A stretch of DNA of 6,634 nt from Oscillospiraceae bacterium (GTDB lineage: Bacteria; Bacillota; Clostridia; Oscillospirales; Ruminococcaceae), in the NCBI GenBank assembly GCA_016297165.1, contig JAEDHF010000099.1, positions 1-6,634 of the forward strand, written 5' to 3'. The position numbers and the translations under genes were made by a program. Position 1 is the stretch's first letter; each line of letters starts with the position of its first letter. The notes under the pieces were generated by a model. That model made no database searches. It was not told the DNA's origin and saw only the letters and a list, made by a program, of their open reading frames with translations. Shown piece after piece: positions 5,619-6,634 of the stretch.

Positions 5619-6634
5619 ATGGAAGAAAACGAAAATATAGCAGAAAGGCTGATTAACTGCGGCTCTCTTTCACTTTCGGAATACGAAAGATTGATTGAGG
5701 AAAGAACTCCGGAAATTGCCGCTTATCTTGCCGAAAGGGCGGATAAGGTAAGACGGGAGCATTACGGTAATTCGGTATATATTAGAGGACTTATCGAAAT
5801 AAGCAATATCTGTAAAAACGACTGCTATTACTGCGGAATACGGAAAAGCAACAGGGACTGCAGCCGCTACAGGCTCACAAAGGAGGATATATTAGCCTGC
5901 TGTGACGAGGGGTATTCCCTCGGACTTCGTACCTTTGTTTTACAGGGCGGCGAGGACGGCTATTATACGGATAGTGTGCTTGCTGAAATTATTTCGGAGA
6001 TAAAGAGCCGTTATCCCGATTGTGCGGTTACTCTTTCTCTCGGAGAGCGAAGCTATGAGAGCTACAGGCTTCTTAAAGAGGCAGGAGCCGACCGCTATCT
6101 CCTTCGTCACGAAACCGCCGACGAAGCCCACTACAGTAAGCTTCACCCCGAAAAAATGAAGCTGTCGGAGAGAATGGAATGTCTTAAAAATCTCCGAAAG
6201 CTGGGCTATCAGACGGGCTGTGGCTTTATGGTAGGCTCCCCCTATCAGACCGCCGCAAATATAGCCGCAGACCTTAAATTTATCGAGGAATTCAAGCCTG
6301 AAATGTGCGGTATAGGTCCCTTTATTCCCCACCCGAAAACCCCTTTCAGTGATTTTCCTGCAGGAAGCGCCGAGCTTACCTGCTACCTGCTTTCGATAAT
6401 ACGGCTTATTCACCCGAGAGTGCTGCTTCCTGCAACAACGGCTCTCGGCACAATTCTCCCCGACGGTAGGGAAAGGGGAATAAAAAGCGGCGCAAACGTA
6501 GTAATGCCCAATCTTTCGCCACTTTCGGTAAGAAAAAAGTATGAGCTTTATGCGGATAAGATTTGTACCGGAGAGGAATCGGCACAGTGTATGGGCTCTC
6601 TCTCAAAGCGAATGGAATCAATAGGGTATAAAAT
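5619..6634 (+). CDS. hydE: [FeFe]-hydrogenase H-cluster maturase HydE, radical SAM (3' end outside window)
   Basis: HydE is a radical S-adenosylmethionine enzyme that, with HydG and HydF, builds the two-iron subcluster of [FeFe]-hydrogenase; it acts on the iron-CO-cyanide product of HydG. In all, 338 codons are visible without a stop; the family is about 350 residues, so only the tail is missing. The cluster motif CxxxCxxC is C65, C69, C72 within ICKNDCYYCGIRKSN. Family stretches include GERSYESYRLLKEAGADRY, RHETAD (163-168), GFMVGSPYQT, GIGPFIPHP (231-239) and GANVVMPNLSP. The C-terminal accessory motif CX7CX2C keeps C316 and C324, but the third position is Ser327. BioB and PylB share the fold but not RHETAD with this exact context. 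Arginine codons include more AGG and CGG than in lysS, consistent with lower expression. It is separated from lysS by a terminator and has its own promoter and attenuator-like leader. Its presence implies a hydrogen-metabolising anaerobe. Confidence 0.95.
   Translation, partial: MEENENIAERLINCGSLSLSEYERLIEERTPEIAAYLAERADKVRREHYGNSVYIRGLIEISNICKNDCYYCGIRKSNRDCSRYRLTKEDILACCDEGYSLGLRTFVLQGGEDGYYTDSVLAEIISEIKSRYPDCAVTLSLGERSYESYRLLKEAGADRYLLRHETADEAHYSKLHPEKMKLSERMECLKNLRKLGYQTGCGFMVGSPYQTAANIAADLKFIEEFKPEMCGIGPFIPHPKTPFSDFPAGSAELTCYLLSIIRLIHPRVLLPATTALGTILPDGRERGIKSGANVVMPNLSPLSVRKKYELYADKICTGEESAQCMGSLSKRMESIGYK

Noticed and set aside
569..6621. Open frames on the minus strand, including long ones opposite the M23, greA, lysS and hydE genes
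   Set aside because: They lie antisense to clearly recognised genes, have no recognisable domains, and reflect the codon bias of the true strand.

Overview
The window reads as chromosomal DNA of an anaerobic Firmicute, most likely a Clostridia member of the Oscillospirales/Ruminococcus type. The evidence is the moderate GC, purine-rich Shine-Dalgarno sites, a coiled-coil M23 hydrolase and an S41 protein directly after ftsX, and a maturation enzyme for [FeFe]-hydrogenase. The lineage is inferred from gene content and protein similarity recalled from memory; no search was run. All genes are on the + strand.

Bases 1-3214 form a cell-wall/division block. It holds the C-terminal two thirds of FtsX (cut by the window start), a secreted coiled-coil M23 peptidoglycan hydrolase with an intact zinc site, and 11 bases later a membrane-anchored PDZ/S41 protein. 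FtsEX in other bacteria gates a coiled-coil murein hydrolase or hydrolase activator across the membrane, so the M23 protein is the natural partner here. The S41 protein keeps the fold of a carboxy-terminal processing protease but has lost its Ser/Lys catalytic dyad and its oxyanion loop, so it looks like a pseudoprotease.

Bases 3257-5316 hold greA (transcript-cleavage factor) and lysS (class II lysyl-tRNA synthetase), both ordinary and apparently intact. They have good ribosome binding sites and no clear promoter in front, so the run from ftsX to lysS may be one long operon. It ends at a strong rho-independent terminator at 5391-5427.

Bases 5317-5618 contain no gene but are dense in signals: alternative hairpins and a short direct repeat behind lysS, the lysS terminator, a good extended -10 SigA promoter (5447-5475), and a structured leader of about 115 nt. 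The leader ends in a second intrinsic terminator (5566-5597) just before the ribosome binding site of hydE. This promoter-leader-terminator-gene layout is that of transcription attenuation or a riboswitch. An upstream segment can pair with the terminator's 5' arm as an antiterminator. I could not match the leader to any riboswitch class I know.

Bases 5619-6634 are hydE, a radical-SAM maturase of the [FeFe]-hydrogenase H-cluster, running off the window end. It lacks the third cysteine of the optional C-terminal cluster motif. The two observations most worth following are the hydE leader RNA and the S41 pseudoprotease beside an FtsEX-type hydrolase.
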